This document shows positions 43,283 to 43,346 of a stretch of 43,346 nt of DNA, in pieces (the stretch's first letter is position 1; every line of letters begins with the position of its first letter). The notes under the pieces were generated by a model. That model did not search any database, was not told the origin of the DNA, and saw only the letters and a list, made by a program, of their open reading frames with translations. The stretch is from Rhizobiaceae bacterium (GTDB lineage Bacteria > Pseudomonadota > Alphaproteobacteria > Rhizobiales > Rhizobiaceae). Made by a program: the position numbers and the translations under genes. The stretch covers positions 1-43,346 of the forward strand of contig JANQMU010000032.1 in assembly GCA_028279875.1 (NCBI GenBank), given 5' to 3'.

Positions 43283-43346
43283 ATGCTGGTGCATATTCGA
43301 CGACGAGCGGGCCGATCATGGGCAAATCCGGTCAAATCCCTTCGGG
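43283..43346 (+). CDS. Start of a possible reading frame, cut by the window end
   Basis: AGGAGGAAGG lies just before the ATG at 43283 and the frame stays open to the last base (21 residues seen, Arg-rich). A second ATG at 43318, in another frame, reads MGKSGQIPS. The strong ribosome binding site suggests translation starts here, but too little protein is visible to identify it. Confidence 0.3.
   Translation, partial: MLVHIRRRAGRSWANPVKSLR

Overview
The window looks like chromosomal DNA of an alphaproteobacterium of the order Hyphomicrobiales (Rhizobiales). GC content is high, and several families typical of that order are present: DUF2794, DUF1223, an IalB-like protein, an alphaproteobacterial-type ccmABCDG heme-export set beside acnA, and many divergent LysR/AraC/GntR/ArsR/MerR regulator-target pairs. 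There is no rRNA, tRNA, CRISPR array, phage gene or recognisable transposase. It reads as a conserved core scaffold (ftsY, yciB, ccmCDG ... ccmAB, acnA, DUF1223, DUF2794) into which small accessory cassettes have been placed.

Layout. 1-1.9 kb: the 3' part of ftsY, opening in a Pro-Glu hexanucleotide repeat, then yciB. 1.9-4.0 kb: a divergent LysR/MFS pair. 4.0-6.3 kb (minus strand): ccmC-ccmD-ccmG and a metallophosphoesterase. 6.4-13.5 kb: an accessory block separating ccmC from ccmB, holding DUF2461, NUDIX, LysE, GAF plus proline-racemase-family, CbiX with a His-rich tail, and a divergent aldo/keto reductase/AraC pair. This block ends in a perfect 25-bp inverted repeat. 13.6-17.9 kb: ccmB and ccmA (minus) diverge from acnA (plus), with an Irr/ICE-like dyad and a 20-bp palindrome between them.

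18.1-23.7 kb: a peroxiredoxin-like gene diverges from an AraC regulator, followed by a two-gene RND efflux operon. 23.9-25.2 kb: DUF1223 and DUF2794. 25.2-30.0 kb: a translationally coupled operon (cupin, cytoplasmic molybdopterin oxidoreductase, FadR-type GntR regulator) diverges from a Tat-exported orphan substrate-binding protein; a textbook GntR operator overlaps the operon promoter. 30.1-31.5 kb: a GNAT acetyltransferase and a Bax-inhibitor-1 protein with its terminator. 31.7-35.7 kb: the conserved FtsX-like permease and LolD-like ATPase pair, divergent from the esterase TesA.

35.8-39.1 kb: ThpR plus an exported cupin, a divergent LysR/cupin pair with a dyad operator, a pterin carbinolamine dehydratase and DUF1232. 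39.1-41.2 kb: an ArsR-SRPBCC operon with twin operators, divergent from a GST plus a 4-TM protein. 41.2-42.3 kb: a short CDF metal transporter with an altered metal site, driven by a 19-bp-spacer MerR promoter and divergent from a Cd/Zn/Pb-type MerR gene. 42.5-43.1 kb: an IalB-like exported protein and its terminator, then the start of a truncated reading frame.

The strongest leads for something undescribed are: the cupin/Mo-enzyme/GntR/binding-protein module with its operator; the split ccm cluster whose inner edge carries a long perfect palindrome; a proline-racemase homologue lacking both catalytic cysteines; and the CDF pump with a Cys-x3-Asp half-site. All product names come from sequence recognition by eye, without database searches.
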